Origin: Panulirus ornatus
Taxonomy: Eukaryota; Arthropoda; Malacostraca; Decapoda; Palinuridae
Length of the DNA: 64,000 bases
Direction: 5' to 3'
Assembly: GCF_036320965.1 (NCBI RefSeq)
Contig: NC_092241.1
Coordinates: 21,417,772-21,481,771, forward strand
Positions 1 to 10,841 of the stretch are shown one piece after another. A program made the translations under genes and the position numbers. A model generated the notes under the pieces. The model searched no databases. It was not told the DNA's origin and saw nothing but the letters and a program-made list of their open reading frames with translations. Position 1 is the first letter of the stretch, and each line of letters begins with the position of its first letter.

Positions 1-284
1 ACATAAATGATGTGAAAGTCTTATAGGACATAGATGGAGACTCAAAAGATAAATGATGTGGAAGTATTACGGGAAGCAAGTTGTGGTTATAGTCACTGGT
101 TCAGGATGAAAGAATGCAGCAGAAAAGGTCAAATATTTGGCTGGACGTGTACTATGATCGGGTACACAATTGGTTAGATATGGAGGAGATAATGAGGGAA
201 GTGGTATACGTGAGTGGTTGAGGAAACATCTTGAGAGATTAGAAGAGAGGAGAAAAGGTGTGAAGAGGCATCTCAAGCAAGGCA

Positions 285-495
285 AGCGATGAGGATAGAA
301 TAAGGAGGGGACAAGGGTGAGGATAGGGTAAGGTGAAGGGAAAGGTGACCCTGGGTGAAGAAAGCTAAGACTAGGGTACGACAGAGGGCAAGGTGAACCT
401 ACGGTACGGAAGGCTTAAGTGTGACAGAGGGAAGAGTTAGTCTAGGGTAAGAAAGCCTAAGGATAGGATAAGATAGGGGGAAAGGTGAAAATACG
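285..495. repeat. Degenerate purine-rich minisatellite
   Basis: The plus strand is strongly G/A-rich, with imperfect repeats of phrases such as CTAGGGTA, GACAGAGGG and AAGGTGAA spaced roughly 50-60 bp apart. Units are too diverged to fix an exact period by eye. The same array recurs at 9557-9767 in the second copy of the block. No coding signal is credible here. Confidence 0.55.
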
Positions 496-1565
496 CCCTT
501 GGAAGTGCAGGATATACCATAGTGTTAGGGACAACACACGTTCCTTGTTATGTATCATTACATTTATGATCTTTGATGTCATTCCTGGAGCAGAGTTCTG
601 GCCTGTAATGCTTGGCCTGAGAAACCTATGCACTGTTTAAGGAATTATCTTAAGTGGAAAGCCTGAATTTAGATTTTTCTTTTTCATAAGAACATTTGAA
701 TGAAATACTTTCACGAGAACGAGTACAGTAGCTTAATTACATCTAATGTGTGTAGTAAAGAAGAGATTGTTGAATTACGTACGTAACTGGCCGTATTCAG
801 TTTAATGTACTAAATAAATTGCTTTGTCATTCTATCGAATGATATGATCTCTGAAACTGACTTGATCCAATCTTATTGTCTAGCTCTCCTCTGTAATGAT
901 TATTCCTGTTGATTTTCAAATGATCTTATGTGCATAACTTAAAGATTATAGGATAAACACATTTGTAAGAACTTATCTCACGGATAACTAGATGAGCCAC
1001 CAGAGTTGATGTAACGTCACAGTAGTAACTTCCTCCATGTCCTGTCTCCTCGGGGTTGCTCTGTCCCCATATCAATAATCTCCATCATGCCAAGAACCTC
1101 TACTGCTGCTGCCACACTACAGCAGTAACGTCCACAGTGCTAGGGGCCTCCTCTTCTGTATGAACAACCTCCGCCATAACGATAACCTCCAGGTCCGCTG
1201 CAGCGTCATAACCATGCTAGTTGGAGGCCATCAACAATGTACAGGTGTTCTCCATCGTATCAAAGGTCTGAGGGCCATGTATCATAACAACAACATGAAT
1301 AGCCTTTACCATAAACAGAGTCCCTAGTTTTGCTGCCGCACCATGGAGCAAACACAAAAAAATACAAAGGAATATAAAGTAATTTCAACAGCAACAAACC
1401 ATTGGGTTCTTTCGAGGATGTTTGTACGAGCAGAAGGTATGAACCAAGCAGGTCAAGACGATACAAGTTAGAAGGTATAGAAGGTATACAGATAATTCAA
1501 AGTGAATGATCAGCAAATTGTCAATATAACTGAGGAGGTGCGAATGACATATGTGATGAACTTGA
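496..1565. other. Anonymous DNA without a recognised gene
   Basis: I see no supported gene, RNA or transposon in this stretch. Positions 1010-1240 contain loosely repeated CCTCC/GTAACG-type phrases that may be an old degenerate repeat. Open frames here are shorter than 75 codons and lack recognisable motifs. The same sequence recurs at about 9768-10837. Confidence 0.6.
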
Positions 1566-1569
1566 AGTG

Positions 1570-2945
1570 AAACATTTGTCAAGTCTATTCTTAAACGACT
1601 TTAACAGTCTGCTTTCAACCACTCTATTTGGGAAATCGTTCCATATGTTAACAATCTTGTTGAAGGAAAAGTCTTCGCCCCATTCGAGGTAAAACTTTCG
1701 CCATCTAATTGTATCCATTACTACGAGTGAAATGAGACGAATCAAGTCTTATGTAGCTTGATAGATCAAGATTACCACATCCTTTGATAATTCTGAATAC
1801 TTGTATCAGATCACCCCTTAAATTCTTTTTTCTAAGCCAAATAGACTTTTTTACCTGCTTGCGTAGGATGTGGACGAACCAGTGAACTGTAAAGAATAAG
1901 GATGATTTCCCTGGACTTAAATTCGACGGCCTTATCTATGATTCTCAGAATTTTGTTTGTTTCTTTTTCAATGCTTCTGTGCACTGCATATTTGGTTTTA
2001 GGTCGCCTGAGATTAATACGCAAAAGTATTTTTCTCACTAACCTTTTGCAGTTGAACAGAATTCGTGATTAAGCTTGCATTTTCGTTTTTTTACCGACGT
2101 GTAAAACTTTGCACTTTTCAAGATCAAAGTTCATTTGTCACCTTTGATCCCAGTTCATCAATTTGTCTATGTCAGTTTGAAGCTGTATACGTTCAAGTTC
2201 ATTTAAAGATTTATTTCCCAGCTTTGTATCATCAACGAATTTTCTTATGCTGCAATCTAGCGTATTACCAGTATCACTAGATATAACAATAGCCCATTAC
2301 CAATATCATTAGATATAACAATAGCCCATTACCAATATCACTAGATATAACAATAGCCCATTACCAATATCACTATATATGACAATAGCTCATTACCAAC
2401 ATCACTATATATTACAATAGCTCATTACCAATATTACTATGTATGACACTATAGTTCCAAGACTGATCCTTGTGGCACTCTACTTGTTACGGCTAAGTAC
2501 TCTGAGATTTGACCATACATCACAAACCTTTGTTAAAGCTCGTCAACAAATTTCCTATCCACTGATATACAAACCCATCATTGCAATATGAGTTAATATT
2601 TACTGGTAACCTTTGATACGTAAGATTTTCAAATGCTTTTTGTAGATCTAGATAGATAATATTACCTTCTTAACTTTCGTCATATATGTTAGTTATATCA
2701 TGGAAGAAATCAGATAGATTTATCAGGCATGAGCAAATTCATCGAAAACGATCCTGATGGTATTCGTTTATGAAATGATGACCCATTACAGTGTTTACAA
2801 TTGCATCTTTCAATATGTTTTCTCAGCGTAAGACGTTAATCTAATTTGACGATAATTTCCGAGCAGTGACTTCGTATCTATTCTGAATATCGGTATTACA
2901 ATACAATTCCACTCAATTAGAACATTTCTCGTAGGGATAGATTTA
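1570..2945 (-). mobile_element. CR1-like LINE remnant, reverse transcriptase to C-terminus
   Basis: Read on the minus strand, broken frames give typical CR1-group pieces in order. Around 2600-2770 there is SCLINLSDFFHDI and IYLDLQKAFE, the reverse transcriptase palm region with the catalytic-motif neighbourhood. Around 1840-2035 a piece resembles the region ending in LYSSLVRPH. Around 1525-1745 is a C-terminal tail with FNKIVNIWNDFP and LLKSFKNRLDK. Stops and frameshifts are frequent, so the copy is dead. A 32-bp minisatellite has grown inside it at 2258-2450. The clade call rests on motif likeness only. Confidence 0.75.
2258..2450. repeat. 32-bp minisatellite, about six units
   Basis: Units contain CATTACCAATATCACTAGAT followed by ATAACAATAGCC, making 32 bp. 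About six units are present; the outer ones are more diverged (for example TATATATGACAATAGCT). The array lies inside the CR1-like LINE remnant. The corresponding array in the second block has about twelve units. Confidence 0.9.
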
Positions 2946-2980
2946 TCAGAGTCTGCCGTTCTATTTGCATTCATTCATTC

Positions 2981-3246
<266 letters not shown>

Positions 3247-3943
3247 GCTTTGTCGCTGTCTCCCGCGTTTGCGAGGGAGCGCAAGGAAACAGACGAAAGA
3301 AATGGCCCCCCCCCCCCCATACACATGTATATACATACGTCCACACACGCAAATATACATACCTACACACCTTTCCATGGTTTACCCCAGACGCTTCACA
3401 TGCCTTGATTCAATCCACTGACAGCACGTCAACCCCGGTACACCACATCGCTCCAATTCACTCTATTCCTTGCCCTCCTTTCACCCTCCTGCATGTTCAG
3501 GCCCCGATCACACAAAATCTTTTTCACTCCATCTTTCCACCTCCAATTTGGTCTCCCTCTTCTCCTCGTTCCCTCCACCTCCGACACATATATCCTCTTG
3601 GTCACTTCCTCCAGTTTTTCTCCATTCAAACTCACCTCCCAATTGACTTGACCCTCAACCCTACTGTACCTAATAACCTTGCTCTTATTCACATTTACTC
3701 TTAACTTTCTTCTTTCACACACTTTACCAAACTCAGTCACCAGCTTCTGCAGTTTCTCACATGAATCAGCCAGCAGCGCTGTATCATCAGCGAACAACAC
3801 TGACTCACTTCCCAAGCTCTGTCATCCCCAACAGACTTCATACTTGCCCCTCTTTCCAAAACTCTTGCATTCACCTCCCTAACAACCCCATCCATAAACA
3901 AATTAAACAACCATGGAGACATCACACACCCCTGTCGCAAACC

Positions 3944-3950
<7 letters not shown>
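3247..3950 (-). mobile_element. RTE-like LINE, internally deleted 3' fragment
   Basis: The minus strand carries the short-form 3' UTR (3247-3428) and then C-terminal coding sequence ending in the conserved NWSDVVYRG. Near 3600 the frame jumps from [10 protein letters not shown] directly to KLEEV-type sequence, so several hundred bases of the C-terminal region are deleted. A reverse transcriptase FADD-like segment is seen near 3785 but the frame is shifted. The fragment stops at 3950, where LINE sequence runs into (TA)n. Confidence 0.88.

Positions 3951-4019
<69 letters not shown>
3944..4019. repeat. (TA)n tract at a truncated LINE 5' end
   Basis: A near-pure TA run separates the 5'-truncated LINE fragment from the unrelated dispersed repeat starting at about 4020. 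Confidence 0.97.
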
Positions 4020-4645
4020 TACCTCGAGACCCAGGACGCAAGATTGGGCCCCACTACAGTGGTCGTCACACTGGTGGATCACTGAAGCTGCAAACCTCCG
4101 AAAGTCAAGACCTTCATTGAACCGGAGGCCAGTCTGTCTACCCCATCACCAGAGTCCGGTCTACACAATCTCCACATCTCAACAACACCAGAACAACCAC
4201 GGACAGATCAGCTTTGAGCGCCTCTTCGCAAACGGAACTACCTTGGCCCACCAGGAATGCTACTACGTTTGTGAATCGGGAACCATTGCAACACAAACCT
4301 CGCCAGGTGGTAGAGTTTCCCGCAGTGTATCGAGACAGACTTCCCCAGAACTTTTTTTTAAAGGGGAAGTAAATGTTTATAGTTGTGATACTGGAGTGAT
4401 AGTTTTCATACATGGTGCTTTGACAAGAAAATAGTGAAATTGGAGAAAAATGTAGCTTAGACATTGAAGCTTATTGATACAGTGGTTAAATTTATGAGAA
4501 CTGCTATTGACGTTTGTGTAAATGAATTATATATTTCCTTTTTCCATAGCCAGAGGTTGAACCATTATGTGACATTCATTTTTTCATTCATTTCAAGCTA
4601 GAAGTTTCAGTTTTTCTAAATTGTTTCTTACACTTTTCATATTAT
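4020..4645 (+). repeat. Unidentified dispersed repeat, copy 1 (ends at gap)
   Basis: From about 4243 this sequence matches 28500-28890 closely on the same strand, including the phrase CCTCGCCAGGTGGT and an A-rich middle part. The upstream 220 bp (4020-4242) does not match the sequence upstream of the other copy. I recognise no protein family; the open frame at 3913-4434 begins in TA repeats and is not convincing. It may be part of a processed transcript or a DNA element, but nothing seen decides this. Confidence 0.6.
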
Positions 4646-4745
4646 NNNNNNNNNNNNNNNNNNNNNNNNNNNNNNNNNNNNNNNNNNNNNNNNNNNNNNN
4701 NNNNNNNNNNNNNNNNNNNNNNNNNNNNNNNNNNNNNNNNNNNNN
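4646..4745. other. Assembly gap of exactly 100 N
   Basis: The run of N is exactly 100 long, the usual placeholder for a gap of unknown size. On its left is the end of a dispersed repeat; on its right LINE sequence begins abruptly in the coding region. In the other copy of the dispersed repeat this same point is followed by (TA)n, so the gap probably hides a TA tract. Confidence 0.98.
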
Positions 4746-5098
4746 GAAATGGTTTGGGCACATGGAGAGAATGAGTGAGGAAAGATTGACCAAGAGGATA
4801 TATGTGTCGGAGGTGGAGGGAACGAGGAGAAGAGGGAGACCAAATTGGAGGTGGAAAGATGGAGTGAAAAGGATTTTGTGTGATCGGGGCCTGAACATGC
4901 AGGAGGGTGAAAGGAGGGCAAGGAATAGAGTGAATTGGAGCGATGTGGTATACCGGGGTTGACGTGCTGTCAGTGGATTGAATCAAGGCATGTGAAGCGT
5001 CCGGGGTAAACCATGGAAAGCTGTGTAGGTATGTATATTTGCGTATATTTGGTGTTCAGTGAGACAGCGACAAAAAAAAAAAAAAAAGAAAAAAAAAG
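4746..5098 (+). mobile_element. RTE-like LINE 3' fragment
   Basis: The plus strand starts within the conserved C-terminal region ([14 protein letters not shown], then [12 protein letters not shown]) and ends at the TGA after VVYRG near 4962. A short-form 3' UTR follows, itself deleted between GCGTATATTTG and GAGACAGCGAC, then an A-rich tail to 5098. The left limit is the assembly gap, so true length is unknown. Confidence 0.88.
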
Positions 5099-5595
5099 TT
5101 CTCATACATGGAAAAAGCGTTTACATGATCAACACTTAACCCCAGAACCCTTTTACCCGGGACCCTTTTTCTCTGGAGGGGTCCTGCTACTTCCAGTAGC
5201 ATGGAAATGGTGGACTCCTAACGATGTGAGAAGTTCTTCAAATAGATTGTACTCACTTTCATCAGACGAATGATATAACCTCGCCCAACTTAAGTTTTCA
5301 CTGGCGGCGTCAACACAAGCAGACGGAGTCCACTAACACTGTGGAGACAACAAGCGTCATGCAGGTACACAGATAAAGCACAGACAGGTACATAGCCACA
5401 CAAACACATCCATACGGAAGTACTCTCATTGTACAGGCGACGTTGCTGAACGAGGCAGCCTGACGTAACACAGGGAGGCCACTCATACATACCTGATGTA
5501 AAGTAAACATTTGACAACATTCATATTCTCCTTCATATTCCCACGTCTGTGGAGTCTCCTCGCAGGCAGAGTTAATATAGGCGGCACAGCTCCAG
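5099..5595. other. Anonymous DNA without a recognised gene
   Basis: No transposon, RNA or protein motif is recognised. The few open frames are under 105 codons, overlap on both strands and lack support. Confidence 0.5.
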
Positions 5596-5599
5596 AGGT

Positions 5600-5870
5600 G
5601 ATGTGCCGCCCGACCTGGTGTGAACCACCAATTGATAGTTGTGGCGCACCAGCACCGCTAACTGGTGAGGCTCCGCTTAGGCTTGGTACACCAGCAATAC
5701 AAGGTAGTGAGGCACCACTCAGCCAGAGTACACCCAAAACACCACTATCTAGGAGGCACCGCTCAGATGTGGCACACCAGCATTCCTGGTGAGGCACCGC
5801 TCAGATGTGGCACTCCAGCATTACCATCTGGTGAGACACTTTTCAGTTGGAGCCCACTAGCCCGTAGTGC
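5600..5870. repeat. Degenerate minisatellite, about 40-45 bp period
   Basis: Imperfect units built around GGTGAGGCACCGCTCAGATG followed by TGGCACACCAGCAT occur at least six times. Adjacent units at about 5750-5820 are the most alike. Internal divergence suggests an old array. The open frames across it are repetitive and not a gene. Confidence 0.7.
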
Positions 5871-6590
5871 CACCATCATGCTGACTGTGTGTGTATGGCT
5901 CATGACAGTCATTTCTTATCAATATAATAAAGATACAGAAATACTGAAACATAGTCATAATGATGTAGGTAAACAGCTATGGTTCAAGGTAATATTAGAC
6001 TGTTCCAACTCTTCAAATGAACTGACACTAATTCTTTGGAGTAATGTCTAATTTCAACGTTGGAAGGAAATGTAGCAACTCCGAAAACAGGACATAGGAA
6101 TGGCATGGTGGCAGGAAAAGTTGGTTCCTCTCAGAGAGAGTGGCAGCAAGACTAATGTCTTCGTCCTCTAATGGTCTTCAGGAAGAACTTGGAAATATAC
6201 CGAAAATAAGGATAAGTATGAGCGACTGCAGCAACAACAACACAGCGGCCAGGGCTGGAGAGTCAGGAAACATGGCTATTATGATCCAGGACTCACAGGG
6301 ACAACATGACTGGGTGATGATTAGATGTGTGGTACGGGAAGAGATTTACACTCGCTGGGCCTCGTTTCCTAACCTTGTATGTGTGTAGCACGTCTCTTTG
6401 CACCTATGTAAATGAGTATTTGAATATAGATAGACAAAAGTTTATTGAATTTAGCTAACCATTTGGATGAAAATTCACAGTTGAGGAATTACAGATATTG
6501 CACAACTGAGAGATCATAACAGAACTAGTTAACCAAACATGAAGAGCTTAAGATCAAAGTGAGATGGTCTATGTACAAAGACGTGTGTGC
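5871..6590. other. Anonymous DNA without a recognised gene
   Basis: Contains a frame of 82 codons at 6140-6388 on the plus strand with no recognisable domain and no visible gene context. I see no repeat family in this stretch. Confidence 0.5.
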
Positions 6591-6591
6591 A

Positions 6592-7112
<521 letters not shown>

Positions 7113-7123
7113 AGGTTTGATTG
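7113..7123. repeat. Target-site duplication, left copy
   Basis: AGGTTTGATTG here is repeated exactly at 7373-7383, directly after the poly-A tail of the short element between them. Confidence 0.9.
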
Positions 7124-7372
7124 ATTTTATCCCTGGGGATAAGGGATTAAGAATACTTCCCACGTATTCCCTGCGTGTCGTAGAAGGCGACTAAAAGGGG
7201 AGGGAGCGGGGGGGCTGGAAATCCTCCCCTCTCGTTTTTTTTTTTAATTTTCCAAAAGAAGGAACAGAGGGGGCCAGGTGAGGATATTCCAAAAAAGGCC
7301 CAGTCCTCTGTTCTTAACGCTACCTCGCTAACGCGGGAAATGGCGAATAGTTTAAAAAAAAAAAAAAAAAAA
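7124..7372 (+). mobile_element. Short non-autonomous retroposon (RIME-like), complete
   Basis: A ~249-bp element begins near TATCCCTGGGGATA and ends in a run of about nineteen A. It is bounded by a perfect 11-bp direct repeat, the hallmark of target-primed retroposition. Its first ~150 bp resemble the 5' leader of the RTE-like LINE (GTCGTAGAAGGCGACTAAA, GGAGCGGGG, then a TTTTAA stretch). Its last ~60 bp resemble the LINE 3' end (CGCTACCTCGCTAACGCGGG). It has no coding capacity of its own, so it presumably borrows LINE machinery. Unlike most relatives in this window, it is not in a TA tract. Confidence 0.88.
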
Positions 7373-7383
7373 AGGTTTGATTG
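7373..7383. repeat. Target-site duplication, right copy
   Basis: AGGTTTGATTG matches 7113-7123 exactly and abuts the poly-A tail. Confidence 0.9.
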
Positions 7384-8560
7384 CAAACGTAAGAACATTC
7401 ACAGAACCTGTAATGCAACTTTTTAAACATCTGCATGCTGCCTTCCTTTACTGTGTCGTTATTCAGTTTATCCCATTCATCTACGAGTCATTCTGTGAAA
7501 CTACGTCTTTATACCTTTCTCAGTATGTTTCTTGCTTAATTTCATGCTAAGTCCCCTATTTGTTCTATCCCTGCATCTTTCGAAGAATTGTTCACTTTCT
7601 ACATCAAACTTGATTAAAAGCTCAAAGGTTGTTGTTGGTTGTGGGCAAATCTAAGGCCTCCAGCCTCTCCTTGTAATTCAGTTCTCTTGACTTTAGTACC
7701 ATATTTGTTGTCCTTCTCTGTACCTACTTTATTATCCCCTTTTGCCTCTTTACATAGGAGTTTGTAGGATGTTTACACCTTGCTGAATATCCCTGATCCA
7801 TATATCTGAATACCATTGTAATGTTTACCAGCTGGGGGTTCGTCTCCGTTATCATTCTCTTAATGTGGGACTATGGCGATACAGTAGGGACAATAGCAAC
7901 TCCTAAGTTCCTCTCGTACGTAGATTCCTGTTGCTTACATCTTGCTAAGTAATATCTACATTGAGGCCTACTTTCACTGTGTCCCATTGCCATTACTTTA
8001 TACTTACTCTAGTTGAAATTCCCCAACCACGTAACTGACCAACTCTAGATCTCCTTGTAGGCTGATGCAATCCTCCTAGCTTTTCTTTCCATCATTGCCT
8101 GAGCATGATCCGAAATCATGTTTAGGTAGGATTCCAATCCTATTCCCAAGTCATTTTACACTGAACAAAAGGAGCGCTGGTCCGAGGACCAAACGTTAAG
8201 GTAAAATACATTTTAAAAAGGTACCATGACATTCGTCCTTCCTTCCCATCCGCTAAGATATTATTGTGTCTGTCTAAGAAGTCTCTTCCTTGTTCCTGCA
8301 TCATGATCCAGCGCCTTAATCAGTCTCTCACGTGGACGGAGTATCAAATGATTTAAGGCAGGCCAGAAATAATCAATTAACCAAGCCTTTTCTTTTTTCC
8401 AATACTGAGCTCACTCTCTCGTGGAAATCTGAGAGGTTCGTTACACATGGTCTTCCTCTGAATCCATGTTGCCTCTCGCTAAGGTAATTTTTCCTCTTCA
8501 GCAAGTCATCTACTTGCTCTATGATTATCTTTTCCAGTACCTTAATATACTTTATGATAC
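7384..8560 (-). mobile_element. CR1-like LINE remnant
   Basis: Broken minus-strand frames give, from 8500 down to 7400, RQHGFRGRPCVTNLSDFHE and CLKSFDTPS (reverse transcriptase palm, diverged), then AMGHSE and GVAIVP (thumb region). They end with VQRRTTNMVLKSRELNYKER and LIKFDVESEQFFERCRDR, a typical C-terminal tail. The many stops show an old copy. Which CR1-group clade it belongs to cannot be told by eye. Confidence 0.72.
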
Positions 8561-8585
8561 ACTTTATGATCTGATACCTCCGTAC

Positions 8586-8759
8586 ACTTTATGATATACT
8601 GCTGCCATGCACTTAATAATTCACTGCCACAATGCACTTTATAATCATTACCATCAAGCACTTTATAATTTCCTGCCGCCATGTACTTTATAATCTACTG
8701 CCACCATGCACTTTATGATTTACTGCCATCATGCACTCTATCATTTCCTGTCACCATGC
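8586..8759. repeat. 25-bp minisatellite, seven units
   Basis: Seven tandem units of 25 bp (one of 24) follow the pattern ACTTTATAATCTACTGCCAC plus CATGC, with two to five changes each. The array may have grown from the 5' part of the adjacent LINE remnant. Confidence 0.9.
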
Positions 8760-8822
8760 GTTGTAATACCACTAACCACATTGTGTACCTCAGGGTCTCC
8801 AACAGCCATGCTCCACGCACTC

Positions 8823-9272
<450 letters not shown>

Positions 9273-9556
9273 ACATAAATGATGTGAAAGTCTTATAGGA
9301 CATTGATGGAGACTCAAAAGATAAATGATGTGGAAGTATTACGGGAAGCAAGTTGTGGTTATAGTCACTGGTTCAGGATGAAAGAATGCAGCAGAAAAGG
9401 TCAAATATTTGGCTGGACGTGTACTATGATCGGGTACACAATTGGTTAGATATGGAGGAGATAATGAGGGAAGTGGTATACGTGAGTGGTTGAGGAAACA
9501 TCTTGAGAGATTAGAAGAGAGGAGAAAAGGTGTGAAGAGGCATCTCAAGCAAGGCA

Positions 9557-9767
9557 AGCGATGAGGATAGAATAAGGAGGGGACAAGGGTGAGGATAGGG
9601 TAAGGTGAAGGGAAAGGTGACCCTGGGTGAAGAAAGCTAAGACTAGGGTACGACAGAGGGCAAGGTGAACCTACGGTACGGAAGGCTTAAGTGTGACAGA
9701 GGGAAGAGTTAGTCTAGGGTAAGAAAGCCTAAGGATAGGATAAGATAGGGGGAAAGGTGAAAATACG
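9557..9767. repeat. Degenerate purine-rich minisatellite, copy 2
   Basis: This corresponds to 285-495 and is almost identical to it. Its structure is as described there. Confidence 0.55.
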
Positions 9768-10841
9768 CCCTTGGAAGTGCAGGATATACCATAGTGTTAG
9801 GGACAACACACGTTCCTTGTTATTTATCATTACATTTATGATCTTTGATGTCATTCCTGGAGCAGAGTTCTGGCCTGTAATGCTTGGCCTGAGAAACCTA
9901 TGCACTGTTTAAGGAATTATCTTAAGTGGAAAGTCTGAATTTAGATTTTTCTTTTTCATAAGAGCATTTGAATGAAATACTTTCACGAGAACGAGTACAG
10001 TAGCTTAATTACATCTAATGTGTGTAGTAAAGAAGAGATTGTTGAATTACGTACGTAACTGGCCGTATTCAGTTTAATGCACTAAATAAATTGCTTTGTC
10101 ATTCTATCGAATGATATGATCTCTGAAACTGACTTGATCCAATCTTATTGTCTAGCTCTCCTCTGTAATGATTATTCCTGTTGATTTTCAAATGATCTTA
10201 TGTGCATAACTTAAAGATTATAGGATAAACACATTTGTAAGAACTTATCTCACGGATAACTAGATGAGCCACCAGAGTTGATGTAACGTCACAGTAGTAA
10301 CTTCCTCCATGTCTTGTCTCCTCGGGGTTGCTCTGTCACCATATCAATAATCTCCATCATGCCAAGAACCTCTACTGCTGCTGCCACACTACAGCAGTAA
10401 CGTCCACAGTGCTAGGGGCCTCCTCTTCTGTATGAACAACCTCCGCCATAACGATAACCTCCAGGTCCGCTGCAGCGTCATAACCATACTAGTTGGAGGC
10501 CATCAACAATGTACAGGTGTTCTCCATCGTATCAAAGGTCTGAGGGCCATGTATCATAACAACAACATGAATAGCCTTTACCGTAAACAGAGTCCCTAGT
10601 TTTGCTGCCGCACCATGGAGCAAACACAAAAAAATACAAAGGAATATAAAGTAATTTCAACAGCAACAAACCATTGGGTTCTTTCGAGGATGTTTGTAAG
10701 AGCAGAAGGTATGAACCAAGCAGGTCAAGACGATACAAGTTAGAAGGTATAGAAGGTATACAGATAATTCAAAGTGAATGATCAGCAAATTGTCAATATA
10801 ACTGAGGAGGTGCGAATGACATATGTGATGAACTTGAAGTG

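Larger units (their letters stand above)
1..2980. repeat. Long duplicated block, copy 1
   Basis: This block matches 9273-12440 nearly base for base, with an initial offset of 9272. By eye I count about twenty single-base differences and one 1-bp indel. The only large difference is in a 32-bp minisatellite, where this copy has six fewer units. The window starts inside the block, so its left limit is unknown. On the right the likeness runs into a CT tract. It could be a recent segmental duplication or two haplotypes placed side by side in the assembly; the nearby N gap makes the second reading plausible. Confidence 0.93.

Noticed and set aside
6140..6388. An 82-codon frame that might be a small gene
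   Set aside because: No recognisable domain, no visible splice or promoter context, and a length common by chance.
8586..8759. Regular repeats considered as a CRISPR array
   Set aside because: Units are contiguous with no spacers, and the setting is eukaryotic.
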